Shown here in pieces: positions 1 through 12,402 of a stretch of DNA of 64,000 bases. Position numbers and translations under genes: made by a program. The notes beneath the pieces are model-generated. The model was given only the letters and a program-made list of their open reading frames with translations, made no database searches and was not told the DNA's origin. This DNA is from Micromussa lordhowensis. Taxonomy: Eukaryota > Cnidaria > Anthozoa > Scleractinia > Lobophylliidae. Location of the stretch: NCBI GenBank assembly GCA_964020085.1, contig OZ026599.1, positions 26,126,329-26,190,328 of the forward strand, written 5' to 3'. Position 1 is the stretch's first letter. Every line of letters begins with the position of its first letter.

Positions 1-1032
1 ATGAATCTGAGAACCAACCGCGTTTTCTTTTCCCAGGTAAGTGCCAACATATGGACATATAGAAATAAGCTTATTCCTGATACACAAAAAACAAAATACA
101 AAACTCGAAATAATTTAAATTTTATTCGGTAAAGTAGTAAGGACCTGTTTAGTGAAAGATCTTAGAATTTTTAAATATTGTATATTATTATTATTATTAT
201 TGTTATATATTAAATTATAACATAGATAGGACCCTCCGCGCGCTCTGATTGGTCAAAAACCCATGTTTTATCAGAGTATAAAACATAGAAAAAGCGTGTT
301 TTATTGTTTTGCGCGCGTAAAATCTATATCATAAAGCAAATGAAGAAGCCTAATCCGTGTATTACACTGTGATAAAACACTCCGGGCATTTGAGAACACT
401 CGAGAAATGTAGAACACTCGCCTGCGGCTCGTGTTTTCTACATTTCCCTCGAGTTCTCAAATGCCCGTCGTGTTTTATCACAGTGTAATACACGGCTTAG
501 GCTTCTTTATTTGTTAAACAACTATACATGCAAGTCATGGAAAGAGGCGAATGTCTAAAGAAAATGAAATATTGGATCTAAGGATCTGTGTCATGAGCGG
601 AAAATAGGAACACATTATTCCGTTTTTAGAGGATCATTTGACATAAACATACCGTTGTTTTATGAGCTGTGTTTTTCACGATCACGCTTAATCCGTGCCA
701 AAACAAAAGATTAGCTTTTCCCAACTCTGCCGGTTTCCTTCCCGCAAGACTGGCTTTAGGAATAACACTTTCCTTTAGTAAAACTGGAGCTGTAGACGTC
801 TCCCCTTCAATAGCTGTTATCAGAGTTGAGCCCGCTGTCAAATATTCCTTTGTTTAGAGCGGCACACAAACGATACAATGCAGTAATGCAGTATTGACCC
901 TTTCGCCTCGTTTGCATGTCAAACCGCTGATAATTGCGATAAGAGCTATTATCGCATATTCTATCCTCACCCGCCTCGTTTTCATGCTCTCGTACCGAGA
1001 CTTACCCGAGCTGCCCGAGCTGCCCGACCTTT
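1..1032. other. Non-genic left edge with one MITE
   Basis: I recognise no gene here. Bases 1-230 are AT-rich. Bases 230-330 are a GC-containing stretch next to the inverted repeat annotated separately. Bases 514-1032 hold two short overlapping open frames on opposite strands (626-841 and 669-857) without a family I can name; the minus frame could be a transposon protein fragment, but this is a guess. Confidence 0.5.
338..513. repeat. Palindromic MITE with ~80-bp arms
   Basis: The stretch from AAATGAAGAAGCCTAA to its complement TTAGGCTTCTTTATTT folds back on itself with arms of about 80 bases and a loop of a few bases near 421-427. The arms contain matching ATTACACTGTGATAAAACAC and GGGCATTTGAGAAC blocks. 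Such near-perfect inverted repeats are typical of foldback or MITE-type non-autonomous DNA transposons. No coding potential is visible. Confidence 0.75.
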
Positions 1033-1240
1033 ATGAATTCAGTGTGTGACCCGGATGATCGTCACGGTGCACTAACCTTTGGTGGTACTCTACCTGTCGC
1101 GAAGCAAACCCTGGATGGTCTCTATCATCACCTTCCTCACAAGTCGCACGCTGATAGCATCAACTGGCGTCATTGGAAGGGAGACTCCTACTCCTCCAAA
1201 GAATCTGAGATGAAAATAAGGCCAGCGGATTGTTTTTAGG
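1033..1240 (+). pseudogene. Decayed last exon of a fibrinogen-related lectin gene
   Basis: The translated stretch has the end of a fibrinogen-related domain: an aspartate-rich segment like the calcium loop, LDGLYHH, then NWRHWKGDSYS and [10 protein letters not shown]. It matches exon 3 of the three intact genes in this window. About ten bases covering the Gly-Trp-Trp-Tyr segment are lost, so one conserved cysteine region is destroyed. The 3' flank to about 1420 also matches the flank of the intact genes, including the spaced AT-rich and polyadenylation region. No matching exons 1 and 2 lie upstream. It is a remnant of an older cluster member. Confidence 0.8.
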
Positions 1241-2529
1241 AATTTTCAGTTTGTATCCCGTTGGGTTAAGGTTCAGGATGCTTCATCCATCACGAATAAA
1301 ATTGGCTTTATTCTAATTTTGTGATAAAAGTGTCTTCGGTCTCTTTAAAAACAAGCACGGAAATTATATTTTAGGAATTAGTGAGGATCTTTTTCGCGCT
1401 TTTAAGATGACTGCGTGCTCTACGCTACCTGAACAAAAACGAGAGAACAGAAAAAGTGAGTTTACCCTGCATCGCTACAGAAGCAATGCCTGCAAGCAAG
1501 AATAAAGGAAATGATGGCCTTCTCAAACTCATTAATAATTGCAAGTTCAACTGTTATTGTCAGAGAAAACCAGTAGACTGAGCCAAAAGTCGAGGCCGTC
1601 CGCTTACCTCTATCTTTTCACGGCATAGAAGCTATGAAGATTAAGTACCTTGCTAACATTTACTGAAATATGCATTCGGTTTTCTTCGAGACATGACCAC
1701 ATCTTGATTCGGGCCTCTCAAGTGGTGTTCCTTAATACCCGAATTTTTTTAGGCAACGTTAGCTCAATTGTTGGCAACACATTAAAGATATTTTCCCATT
1801 CCTCATTCGAATTCGCATACCATTGCACGGGAACATTTCCTTCACTTCACATTACATTTTTGTTTTCGAACTCAGGAACGAAACAAATATCCTTCTATTG
1901 TATGCTATAGACGATCATGCGTAAAGCACCGCTACGAGTTGAACATGACTAATTTTCAGCCGCAAAATATACAATTTCCACGTGAATGTAAATTCTGTCA
2001 TTTCATCACGCTAAACAATTACTTTGCTGTGGGTGGCGAACATTTATAACTGTGCCAAATATGGTATTTCGGGGAAAGTTCCTGAAGTTCCCATCATCAA
2101 AACACAGAACAGCACGAGGGCTCCCAGATTCAAAATGCCAGGTGCATGAAGCCCAAAATTAAAAGAAAAAACTCACCTTGGAAACTCCAGCGCGCGAAGG
2201 TATTGACGGTGAAACTACAACATCCAAAGTAGTTCTTTTGAGGTGGGCGAACTTGCACCCTTTTCTCCAGTGTGACCAAAACTTCGGATTGTCCGATCAC
2301 GAGCGACGGCTTCCGAAAGTGCCAATCCGATTTAACACGGAAAGTGACCTGTCAATAGTATTCTATTCACCAACATTCATATTCATGCTCAGTTGTTATA
2401 AGATGAGGAAAAATTGATTGATCAGCGTGCTAAGCCAAGCTGGGACAGCTTAGCTCAGGATGTGTTCAAGATACGACCCACGTGATTTTTGGGTGGGAGG
2501 GTGGGCTGTTGTAACGTAATGTGATGTAA
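1241..2529. other. Lectin-gene 3' flank and spacer, no gene
   Basis: Bases 1241-2160 are a diverged copy of the region downstream of the intact lectin genes (compare 7877-8760 and 21902-22800). Part of it also matches 33115-33485. Bases 2178-2529 match 16071-16390 and 37418-37745. At 2186-2207 this copy has an uninterrupted sequence where the other blocks carry an L1/Tx1-like LINE, so it is the empty site. No gene is visible. Confidence 0.6.
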
Positions 2530-5000
2530 AATCTTTATTTAAACACTGAGAATCATCAGTTAAGCTAAAAGTTAAAAACTCAAACTCATTACAACTGTTT
2601 TACATGATTGCCGTGTGGGAATCCGATTTCTCAGATGCCTTCTTGATACCGTTTAGACTGCCCAATAGAACCAACGCTTTTTAAGTCTTGGGGCAAGTTA
2701 TTCCACAAGCAGGCCCCGCTATAACAAAAGCTTCGTTTCAAATAATTAGTATTTGGCTTGGGCAGCGAAAGTTTCCCTTCAAGATTTCTTAAATTATAAT
2801 CATTAACATGGCGTTGAGTGAAAAGACATTGAAGATAGTCTAGGGCAAGTTCATTAAATGTTTTGCCCCCGCAGGGTTTTGGCCCAGAGGAGGCATTAAT
2901 AGGACCCCCGCGTATAAAGAATGTGAAATATTGGTGTAGTATCGGTAGTGTGCGAATCGAGCCCGATTTGAAGAAACAAGGCTTGCACGGCGGTCCCAGT
3001 TAATTTTTCAGTGACCTCGCAAGGCAACTCTGGGTAATTCTTGCAGCCACAAGGACGAGGAGAGGTATCGCGTGCGCGAGGAAACAAGAAAGTGATGAAT
3101 AGTTCCATTGATTTCTTAGTTGCCTGCAAGCGATCCCAAAAAGTGAATTGCTACCATATGAACTGAATACATTTTCATAATAAATAAATAATACAGCTTT
3201 CTTATTGCGCATGAAATTGTTTGCGGCATCCTTTAGTTAAATTCAGTAGCCTGGAAGCATAAAAATAAACATATTTTGTAATAAAAGTTGTACAGTTCAT
3301 TACATAATAAATGTGATATCCAAGGCGGGGGCAGATTTAGTGAGAACTATTACTAGTAAACATACTTAAAGCGTTCTGTTTTTACGACGAAGAGACAGCT
3401 TCTCCCACTTAAGCGTCGCTAGGAGGAGGTTGGAACTCGTATCAAAAGGGGATTTAGTGATTACTCTGGCGGTGCGATTTTGTAAAATCTGTGATTTATC
3501 ACTCAAATGGTCACTCATACAGTAAGTAAGTAAGTAAAATCCTTTATTTAAACACGATCAGTACTTAAAGCAGAATACATGCTTGAGGGGTCGTGTATAA
3601 CCTTATTACATACTTAACTTAGTTTAAAATATAAAATAGTTTAGATCATGATAATAGACACCAAAATAAAAACGTACACTTGAAATAAAAGTTACCGATT
3701 TACATAAAAAATTCAGAAATTTAAAATATAAAATGGCACATCTTCTTCTTAGGCACCGACTGAACAGATAGACTGTTAAAATTAAGTTCCCTAAATGCTG
3801 GGTCCAGTTTCACTTTTCTGATGAATTTTTTAAAATTATGAGAATCGTTTAAATAATCGGAAACAAAGTTCCACAGTACGGCGCCTCTAAAACGTATGGA
3901 ATGTTTCATGAAATGTGTTGAAAATCTTGGAACGGTAGCCTTCGTATGTCCTCTTAGGTTGTATTGACTCTCTCTCCACATAGCTAAATTTGAAATCAAA
4001 GGGGGTGTGTTTTCGCTAACTATATTATAAAACAATTTGACAAGAGTTATTTTGTACATATCGTAAATCGAGACCCAGTTGGTAGCCTGTTTTCGATGGC
4101 GTATCCCTTGGCAAGTTATAAATCAGCCTTGCAGCTCTGCAGTGTAGTGCTTGTAGGGATTTTATAAGGTCCAAATTATTGCAATTTCCCCAGATGGTGA
4201 TACCGTAGGACTCACTCTAAAATATAAGTCCAGGAGAGATTTTCTTCTTAGAAAAAAAAAATGTTTTTAGCAAATTTAGTTTGGTGACAAAGCTATTCTT
4301 TAGATCTGTGAGATGCTTCGCCCACGTAAGTTTATGGTCTATTGTGATTTCTAACAATCTTGCGTGACATACCCACGAGATTTCTTCTTTGCCTATGGTA
4401 ATCAGGGGGTAAGGACCAATAAATGATCCTCTATAAAATAGCATTGCTTCACATTTTGCCGGGTGTGGTGTTAGCGAGTTGGTTACGCACCATTCAGTGT
4501 TAAGTTCGTCCAGCGCATTGTTTAGAAGGCTGCATGCTTCATCCACAGTCGATCCGATACAGTAAATTGTGGTGTCGTCAGCGTACAGGTATAACGCCCC
4601 GATGTCACACTGTCTGCCATGTCATTGGTGTACAAACTAAACAAACACGGGCCCAGCACTGATCCTTGCGGAATTCCGCAACTAACAAACAGCTCGTCTG
4701 ATCGAGTACCGTTTACCACTGTAACCTGAGTCCTATGATGCAGATAATCCGTGAGCCAAGATAGAAGATTACGCTCTATCTTGAATATGTGCTTCAATTT
4801 ATGCAATAGTGTTCTGTGAGGGACACAGTCAAAAGCTTTACGAAAGTCCACGAAAGTAGCAGCTACCACCAAATAAGTATCAATAGATTGCCTCCAACAT
4901 TCCGTTTATGAGTAAGTAATAATAATACAATCCCAAACGGGGCTGCAATAACTAAATAATGGCTGCAATATGTATAATTAATTATTGTACCCTGAGGACA
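2525..5000 (-). mobile_element. 5'-truncated CR1-like LINE (block copy 1)
   Basis: Read on the minus strand, this stretch encodes the C-terminal end of a CR1-like non-LTR reverse transcriptase, with an FKRSFCYSGACLWNNL-type ending followed by a short 3' UTR. The upstream part, with a PVWDCMSGHLSDK-type segment, continues at about 4930-5000 after a second LINE inserted at 3524-4915. Two equivalent copies lie at 16390-19330 and 37745-40880. The element is truncated and full of stops, so it is dead. Confidence 0.65.
3524..4915 (-). mobile_element. Inserted CR1-like LINE fragment, frameshifted RT
   Basis: Minus-strand frames at 4522-4872, 4217-4546 and 3721-4059 encode successive pieces of a non-LTR reverse transcriptase. 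The first has DFRKAFDCVPH (fingers/palm Asp) and GIPQGSVLGP; the second follows after a frameshift that removes the usual Tyr-x-Asp-Asp region near 4560-4600; the third is the C-terminal thumb-like end with RFRGAVLWN. The 3' end carries a TTAC/TTACT microsatellite (3524-3540). The element is 5'-truncated and sits inside the older LINE at 2525-5000; the other two blocks lack it, so it arrived after they separated. Confidence 0.75.
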
Positions 5001-5853
5001 AAGTTGTTCAATTGTTCATATATCCGAATTTTATAGGACTGAGCGGCTTTTGAGATTTTCTGCCAGAGAGATCATTGAACGAAGTCATACCATACATTGT
5101 CGTATGTAAACGAAAAAAATAGTAACATGTGCAACGAGCGAACAAAACACTGCAAGAAGGCCAGATGAAAAGGTCAGGTGATGAACACGAAAAAGACGCG
5201 ATGTGATCATTTGAATATGTTCCTAAATTGAATTTACTTACCCAAAATCTTTAATATTTCCTTCTACTATAGGAAGTATTTAATTACGCTACTCGCCCGA
5301 AACATCGAATTTAGTCCCTTAATCAACATTTTTGGAGCTGGAGTTGACAGCTTTATACAACAGACGAGACAAACGATGCAAAACAATGTAAAATTTACAA
5401 ACACAGTAGAACCCTGCTATCGAGTTAGCGGGGGTTCGAGTTATCGGGGTCGATTGAATATCCAACTTGCCAGGTTAATAATTGATAGTTCACTGATTCA
5501 GCACGTCAGTACACCGTACAATACAAATAAGACTTATCTCGTCAGTATTTCAATAATCTAAATTTATAAAAGAGCATATACTAATTGACGTCCAGAGTTG
5601 ATCTAACTTAATTTAAAATGCCCACTGGCACTCTAGACCTGTGAACAACTATGGGCAGTCAACCGTGAAAAAGAAAACACGAGTTGTAACTATTATGACA
5701 GGGTTGTTCAACCGCAGTTAACACGCGGTCGTCTAAATATAGTCCCTTGAAACACGAAAAAACATATTGCATCTAAGCCACGTCACAAGAAAACGAATTT
5801 ATAGAGTGGAGTTGTCAATTACTACCAAACTTGACGACTGTTGATCTGAGAAG
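5001..5853. promoter_or_regulatory. 5' flank of lectin gene 1 with truncated TA-MITE
   Basis: This flank is conserved upstream of all three lectin genes (compare 19331-20233 and 40880-42319). At 5400-5535 it carries the 5' half of a pogo/Tigger-like MITE starting CAGTAGAACC; the second half is missing, as in copy 2. The last 120 bases hold AT-rich TATA-like stretches (TAAATATAGT near 5735 and TTTATAGAGTGG near 5800) kept in all copies, so a promoter here is plausible but not shown. Confidence 0.4.
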
Positions 5854-7876
5854 ATGACTGTAACAGCTGTTGTGGCGATGTTTGGTTGGAGTTTCTTGCT
5901 GACAGGTATCTCTGCCGCGAGTACTAATGTTTCCGTGTCTAAACCTTCGGCCCAAAATGGCTCAGGGACGACAATTGCTCCAGCGGAAGACAAATGCGGC
6001 ACTGTAGTTTATGGGGACTACTACGCCGGGACGAATAAGGAGATGAAAGCCATTCTTCAGGGAATCCAGGCTCAGTTGTCTGATATGCAAGAACAACTGC
6101 GCGAACTTACAATATACAATGACAACAAAACAGGTGAGAAAAAAAATCAGTGCTTCGCTCATCGAAGAAGTAAATAATCACAATTCCTAGACCATCTTTA
6201 AATACTTTCGTTATTCAAAATCTGATCTATCCGATAACATTGAATGTTCAATTCTAAATGACTTGTGTCATCAGTTCTCCTACCTTAAGTCAACTTGCGC
6301 AAAATTCAGTGCGATAGCTGAGTCCGAATAATGTTTTTAATTTCCACTCTCGATTCTCTTGCCGCTTGAAGCCCGAATTACTTTTTTTTTTTGCAAAACT
6401 CGAGCCATAACTAAATCTGCTTCAAAACATGTCCAACCAAAATGTTTAAAACTTACAACGCAAAAGCTATTTTGGCTTGTTAGTCTAGCATTTTCACCGC
6501 TAGCAAAAATGCCATTGTGAGTTGGTTCCTTTCCGTAGGCAACAACAGAAACTGTGCTGCTCTGTACAAAGCCGGTGAAAGAATCAGTGGTGTGTACACG
6601 ATCAACCCAGATGATGGCGACCCTTTTGATGTTTACTGTGACCAAAAAACAGCCGGTGGAGGGTGGACAGTGATCCAAAAGAGATTGGACGGCTCGGTTG
6701 ATTTTAACCGAGGCTGGGCAGACTATAAACGAGGTTTTGGCAACCTAAATGGCGAGTTCTGGCTTGGACTGGACAAGATGCACCGACTGACCAAGGAAGG
6801 AAGAAACAGAATTCGAGTAGATTTAGAGGACACTGAAGGAAAAACTGCCTATGCTGAATACGACATGTTCGCTGTGGCGAGTGAGAGAGCCAAGTATCAA
6901 CTAAGCCTGGGAACTTACTCTGGTGAGGGAGTGAAACTAAATAAGCTGAAACCAGTTTTAAAAACAGTAATGTATTTTATTGCGGAAACTTTTTCACAAA
7001 ATGTGTTTTTCGAAAAAGGAACTCAAAGATTAAAACTAAAATATATATATAGAATTAAAAGAAAAGGAAAGATATATATAGAAAAAACTTAAATCAAGAA
7101 ATTAAAAACACGTCGCTAAATTCAGTTACAGCGTGATATGCAATGCTTTGTTTCCCCCAATTCCCCTTAACGCTGGGGAGTCTGAGATTGATATTATGTT
7201 ACTCTTGCTGTGTTACTTAAGTCAATTCGTGGTTTATTTTAAATGATACGTTCTCTATGTGTTAATCTTGAGTTGTCATTCACAGCTCTCCAAAAGAGTA
7301 AATGCAAATAGAAATCTTCGCCTGTCGATTGAGTAATTCACGCTTGGGGGATCATATAAAACAGTTTTTACTTTGATTGTCGACAGTAAGTCACAGTTGA
7401 TTGGGTTTTGCATTTTTACGCTCACAAGCGATTGGCTCAAAAATCTAGCGCCACTGTCTCGTCCAATCACAGAGAAACCCAGTCGTGGCTTTCCCGTGCT
7501 TTACGCTGACTACTTGCTTTGAATTTTGATCTTTTGTAAATGGCCGCACCGCATTAGACGCCTGGAGATGTATATAGGTATCTAAGCGACTTTTCACACT
7601 GTTGTTTGCCTAGGAACTGCCGGTGACTCTTTTGCCTTTCAACGCGGCGCTCCTTTTTCGACCAAGGATCAAGACAATGACCCGGATGCCCGTCACTGTG
7701 CAGTAACCTTTAAAGGAGGATGGTGGTACACTTACTGTCGCCACGCAAACCTGAATGGTCTCTACCATCACGGTCTTCACAAGTCGCACGCTGATGGCAT
7801 CAACTGGCGTCATTGGAAGGGAGACTACTACTCCGCCAAGAGAGCTGAGATGAAAATAAGACCAGCGGATTGTTAA
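5854..7876 (+). CDS. Secreted fibrinogen-related lectin (ficolin-like), copy 1
   Basis: Three exons are visible: 5854-6133, 6539-6922 and 7614-7876, with GT donors at 6134 and 6923 and AG before each acceptor. Joined, they give 308 residues. Residues 1-22 look like a signal peptide (hydrophobic FLLTGISAA end). Cys48 and a short heptad-like helix (about 61-87) could mediate oligomer formation. The fibrinogen-related domain covers about 97-305, with four cysteines (99, 127, 250, 263) and the calcium loop Asp240/Asp242/Asp244 in STKDQDND. Family members bind acetylated sugars or other ligands in innate immunity or adhesion; that role is inferred. Phase-1 introns bracket exon 2. This copy ends in Cys308, where copies 2 and 3 have Phe. 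All three copies are intact and on the same strand. Confidence 0.85.
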
Positions 7877-7917
7877 AAAAATTTAGTCTGTAGCCCGTTG
7901 GGTTTTGCTTCATCATG

Positions 7918-7923
7918 AATAAA
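7918..7923 (+). promoter_or_regulatory. Polyadenylation signal AATAAA, lectin gene 1
   Basis: A canonical AATAAA lies 41 bases after the stop codon in a segment conserved in the other two genes. Confidence 0.6.
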
Positions 7924-8915
7924 ACTGATTTTAGTCAAATTTTGTGATGAAAGTTCCTTTGTTCTCCTGTAAAAGCAAGGCGGAAATGATATGTTAGGAA
8001 TTAATTAGGATCTTTTTCTAGCGCATTTTAGACGAGCGACCTGTACGCTATCTTAATAAGAGGAGGAAGAAGAGAAAGAAAAAGTGGCAAACAGAGGTGA
8101 GAGAGCGGAAAAATTGGCTTTACCCTGAACCTCTACAAAAACTAGAATGCAAGCGAGTTTAAAACGGTTGGCCGTTTAACTTCATCCATAACATTTGCTG
8201 AAGTATGCGTTCGTTTTTTTTCCGAGATATCACCACATTATTAGTTTGGTCTGTAACAGCTGAAATTTAGAGAAACTTTAGGCAACACATCAAAGTTTTT
8301 TTTCACCCCATTCACCATTCGATTGCCCGGAAACACTCCTTTCACTTCAAGTCGCATTTTTTTGAAACCTTTAAGAGAAATTAACTACGTTTCCTTTTCT
8401 AACTCGCGCTTTTTAGGGAGGGTGTTTCGTAATAACTCTAGGGAGCAACCTTAAGTAATAAATCTGATTTCTAGAACACACATCTTCAGAATTTCTTTTG
8501 ACGCTACTATTTCACCAAAATGCACCCGGTTGCTCATAACAAGAATAATATAAATAATTTTCAGTCGTAAAATATATAATTTGCTCATTCATGTAAGCCT
8601 TGTTCGCTATTCCAGCTAAACCATTACTTTGCTGTTGGTGGCGAACGTTTACAACTGTGCGAATTAAATTTGACAAGCTAGCAGTAGTATTTCGGTATAG
8701 GTTCCTGAAGTTGCCAGCATCAACACACGCGATAAAACGAGAGCTCGCCGCCAGATTGTAAAGGCATGGAAATACAGAATACCAGATGGAGCGAAAAAAA
8801 AAACATTACTCCATGCTCCCAAAAAGCGGCGTATTTTTCATTAATCTACGAATAAGCGAGAACGGCGTTCCCAAGAGTATCTAGTCGCATTTAAACAACA
8901 TGTGTTCATAATGCG
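7924..8915. other. 3' flank of lectin gene 1, no gene
   Basis: The flank matches 21949-22830 closely. No coding region is recognised. It ends at the target site ATGCG (8911-8915), followed by the BEL/Pao LTR. Confidence 0.6.
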
Positions 8916-8969
8916 TGTTGACACGACTCAATAAAGCTGCCGTACCGTTTAACTCAACGTTTTACTTAA

Positions 8970-10145
8970 AACATCCGCGACATCCGCGTTGCCCACAAAC
9001 CTACGACTACGTTACGACACTTACTGACCAACGTTAAAGACAGGGACGAACCCAACAACAGACAGGGAACAGTTTACAAGATCAAATGCTCCGACTGCCA
9101 GGCTTCCTACATTGGTGAGACTGGCAGAAACCTGAACACGAGACTAACTGAACACAAACGAGCCACGAGAAATGGTGATGTCAACAATCACATTGCTGTA
9201 CATCATCAACTGACAAACCACAACATTGACTGGGTCAGTGCTCAATGCTTAACGTACAGTACGAACTACTTTTAAAAAATGAACAACAACTTTAAGTTTT
9301 AAACAAGACATGTTTCGATCGTTCAACGATCATCTTCAGTTGTGAATTCGTTTACAAGTTCGTTTGATTTTATACAAGCAATGGCGTATAAGTTAAAACG
9401 TGATACAATTCAATTATTCGAAAATATTAACGTACAATTTTAACAAGCGCGAGAAATAGAATAACACTTGCGCGAGCACTGCCCTTAACACAAGAAAGAA
9501 AATTGTACAAAATGGAATTAAGTACATTAATTACGACATAAAAAAACTTATTAATAAAGAACAATAATGATAAAGAAATAAATAAATCAAATAAACCATT
9601 ACGACATAAAAAGTAACATCAGAACGAGAGAGATAAGTCAGCATGTTTCAGCTGCTTATTTAAAGTAGGATTCTCCCATTTGATGTGCATTGCTTCTTTC
9701 AAAAGGAGTTGCAATTTGTTGGGCGCGCAATCTACAATGGAGAAGCAGTATTTTCAACGACTGACTCTTGAAAGCTGGTACACTAACTTAGAACAAATGC
9801 CTCTTAACAGATGCCAACAGCTACCGGCGCCTTACAAACGACTTATTCACGACGCAAACGAAACCGAAAACGAAAAACCGAAAACGAAACTGACCAATGA
9901 CTGATGACAAACTTTACACGAGTCTTTCGGCCAACATCATCATGGCTAAAGTGGCCAATCACTTTCAACGGACCAAACTTATAACATCATCGACTGACAA
10001 ACACTATTCACTTGACTCTGAAGATGACTTCCGCTCAGGTTGTCGAAACGTCAGTCACCAACAATAGTTCTTCTCAGAACTACACTCACCCGGACGATCA
10101 TACTATACGAACTACTGATACTCCTGGGTTGAAACCATTTACTAA
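8970..10145 (+). mobile_element. Penelope-like element 3' end with GIY-YIG domain
   Basis: The plus strand at about 9070-9245 encodes a GIY-YIG endonuclease segment: two cysteines as in KIKCSDC, then SYIGETGRNL and TRLTEHKRA. The C-terminal tail resumes at about 9736-9905 (LESWYTNLEQ, ending in a stop) after a nested insertion. The 3' region to about 10060 has a hammerhead-like CTGAAGA...GTCGAAACGTC motif. The reverse transcriptase is missing, so this is a 5'-truncated copy, inserted into the LTR and adjacent internal part of BEL copy 1. Confidence 0.75.
9246..9735 (-). mobile_element. Nested minus-strand Penelope-like fragment
   Basis: This insertion splits the plus-strand Penelope-like reading frame. 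On the minus strand, 9735-9640 encodes the end of a Penelope-type protein (HIKWENPTLNKQ-like), followed by an AT-rich 3' region. Near 9312-9339 it carries a hammerhead-like CTGAAGAT...CGAAAC motif. Confidence 0.6.
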
Positions 10146-10146
10146 A

Positions 10147-10365
10147 TCACAAGAGTGGTACCAATTTATGAAATGGTCGCACCACAGTCTTTTCTCCACA
10201 CTGAACCTTCACGACTCGAGAATGTCCATCCTTCCCTGGATATGTATCCACAATACGGCCCAATGGCCACTTTCCGCGCGGCAGATTTGGTTCCAGGACC
10301 AGCACAATGTCTCCATTCTTAAGGTCCTTGACAACGTCGGTCCACTTTGGACGAGTATTCAGCAT
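10147..10365 (-). pseudogene. BEL integrase C-terminal domain remnant (DUF5641-like)
   Basis: The 72 residues include NGDIVLVLEPNLPRGKWPLG and RVVKVQCGEK, typical of the small domain after the BEL/Pao integrase core. The DDE core that should precede it is absent; instead the adjacent frame (10319-10528) holds the linker that normally follows RNase H. An internal deletion therefore removed the integrase core. BEL copy 2 has the same remnant (23748-23999). Confidence 0.7.
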
Positions 10366-10722
10366 AGGTTAGTACTCCTTCAACCACCTGGACCACGCTC
10401 GAGAGATCAGTTCTTGGACCTTTTATCCCTTCCTTTGGACTGCGCATATTGTAGATTACTCGCCACACCCTAGCCTGTAGCCTCACCCGTGTGGGTTCAA
10501 GCCTCCAGTCTGCACACTTTGGTTTCAATCCTCACTTTCCTCCTCGATTCACTGGGCTCTGCTGATGGCATGTAAGAACAGTTGCAAAACCTTCGCCTTC
10601 TTTACGGTATGATGTCTTCAATTCCGGTAATTAGGCGGGGCGACTACTTACATCCATCTTAGGCCAACCTTCCTTATCCTCCGACAGTAGCCACTTTGGT
10701 CCATGCCACCAGAGTAAGTTCC

Positions 10723-12354
10723 CTAACAGCTCGTCTGGTGTTGCTCCCCTTGTGCACAGATCAGCTGGATTTTCTCCCGTCGTACACGTTGCCACTGCGA
10801 TGGCTCTGTCACCATTTGTATCTCCCCGATACGATTAGTCACAAAGGGACGAAAGCTCCGCCTATGACGCCGAATCCACCACAATAAATCCATGCTGTCG
10901 GAATAAAATGTCACAGATTGCTTGCGTAGTCCAAGTACAAGCGCTAAATGCTGTGTCAACCGCAAACCCAATACAGCTCCTGAAAGTTCCAACCGAGGCA
11001 CTGTCATAGGCTTCAACGGTGCTACCTTACACTTTGAAGCGACCAACCGACTTGAAACGGTAGCATCATTGTATACACACTGTAGATATACAACAGTTCC
11101 AGAAGCTTGCAGTGAAGAATCCACAAATGTGATGACTCTCTCAGCGACTACCTCCTTTTCTTCACGCAGACATCTAGGCACCTGCACATTGCCCAGGCTC
11201 CTAAGCTGACCATACCAACTTCCGATTCTACTTGCAATTTCATCATGAATGACATCATCCCAATCATAACCCCTTGTCCACAGTTCCTGAAGAAGGATTT
11301 TAGCCTTGATGACGAAAGGGGCCACTAACCCAAGTGGGTCAAATACAGTCGCAACCTTCCTCAGTACATTTCGCTTTGTTACTGGAAGCTCTGGAGAAAT
11401 GTTTGCAGCTGAAATAGTAAACGTATCTTCTGTACTATTCCAGGAAATACCAAGTGTCTTGACAACAGGTTCCTGCCCCACAGTAATCGGCAACTCTGTA
11501 GCTCTGTCGGCTTCAGGCGTGGCTGCAACAACTTCTAGAGAATTTAATACCCATTTCCTTGCCTTCATGCCTGCAATTCCCCACAGACTGTCCAGCTCTT
11601 TGTACAACTGAATGCCATCTTGCACCGTTTCCACCCTATCAAGCGAGTCATCCATGTTAGTTGATTTGAGCACAGTTTCAGCTGCCAATGGATACACATC
11701 CTGGTGCCTTCTGGCATTCTCTTGAGCAACAAACTGAGCCTCCATTGGTGCAGAGTTTTTACCAAACACTACTCGACTAAACTCATAGACATCAGGTTCA
11801 CGGCTGGAATCAAGGTCCCTCCATAATAAACGAAAGTAAGGACGATCTCTCTCTTCGATCTCCACCTGCGAATACATTTCCTTTATGTCACATGCCAAAG
11901 CTGTGGGGTTTTTCCTAAACCGAATAAGCACATCAAACAAATCCTTCTGCAATTTTGGTCCAACACAAATGGCATCATTCAATGACACACCATCCGTTTT
12001 TGCTGAACAATCAAACACAATGCGTACTTTAGTCGTAGTTTTGTCCCTACGGATGACTGGAAAGTGAGGCAAATACCAACCTTCCGGTGGCAACGGTTCA
12101 TCTGGTTCGACCCTTCGCAAGTAACCTTTCTCAACATAAGCCTGAATGATTTGCGAGTACTCTGTTCCTAGAGCACAGTTCTTCTTCAATTTATTTTCTG
12201 TGTTGCATAACCGGGATAATGCTGTGTGATGATTATCAGGTAACACAGGCTTATCCTCTTTCCACGGTACTCTCACTTTGTATCCATTTTCACTGTAACT
12301 AATCGATTCCTTCAGTTTCTTCAAGACCTCGTTCTCCTCTTCGGTGAAAATCAC
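10723..12354 (-). pseudogene. BEL/Pao reverse transcriptase-RNase H, copy 1
   Basis: The 543-residue frame covers the reverse transcriptase (VRIVFDCSAK, then ACDIKEMYSQVEI with the first catalytic Asp) and RNase H (TFVDSSLQASG, RLELSGAVLG and FYSDSMDLLWW supplying the acidic residues). The catalytic box, normally Tyr-Met-Asp-Asp, reads Asn-Met-Asp-Asp (TNMDDS); the related copy 2 keeps Tyr. The C-terminus runs out of frame after the RNase H. Protease and gag lie upstream in separate frames. It is a decayed polyprotein. Confidence 0.85.
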
Positions 12355-12402
12355 AGTGTCATGTTTCTCAATGCCACAACTTTCTATCTCCCAGAATTTC
12401 TT

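Noticed and set aside
10922..11209. Plus-strand frames of 60-170 residues across the BEL regions (10012-14100, 23500-29900)
   Set aside because: They are antisense shadows of the retroelement polyprotein, which has clear family motifs on the minus strand.
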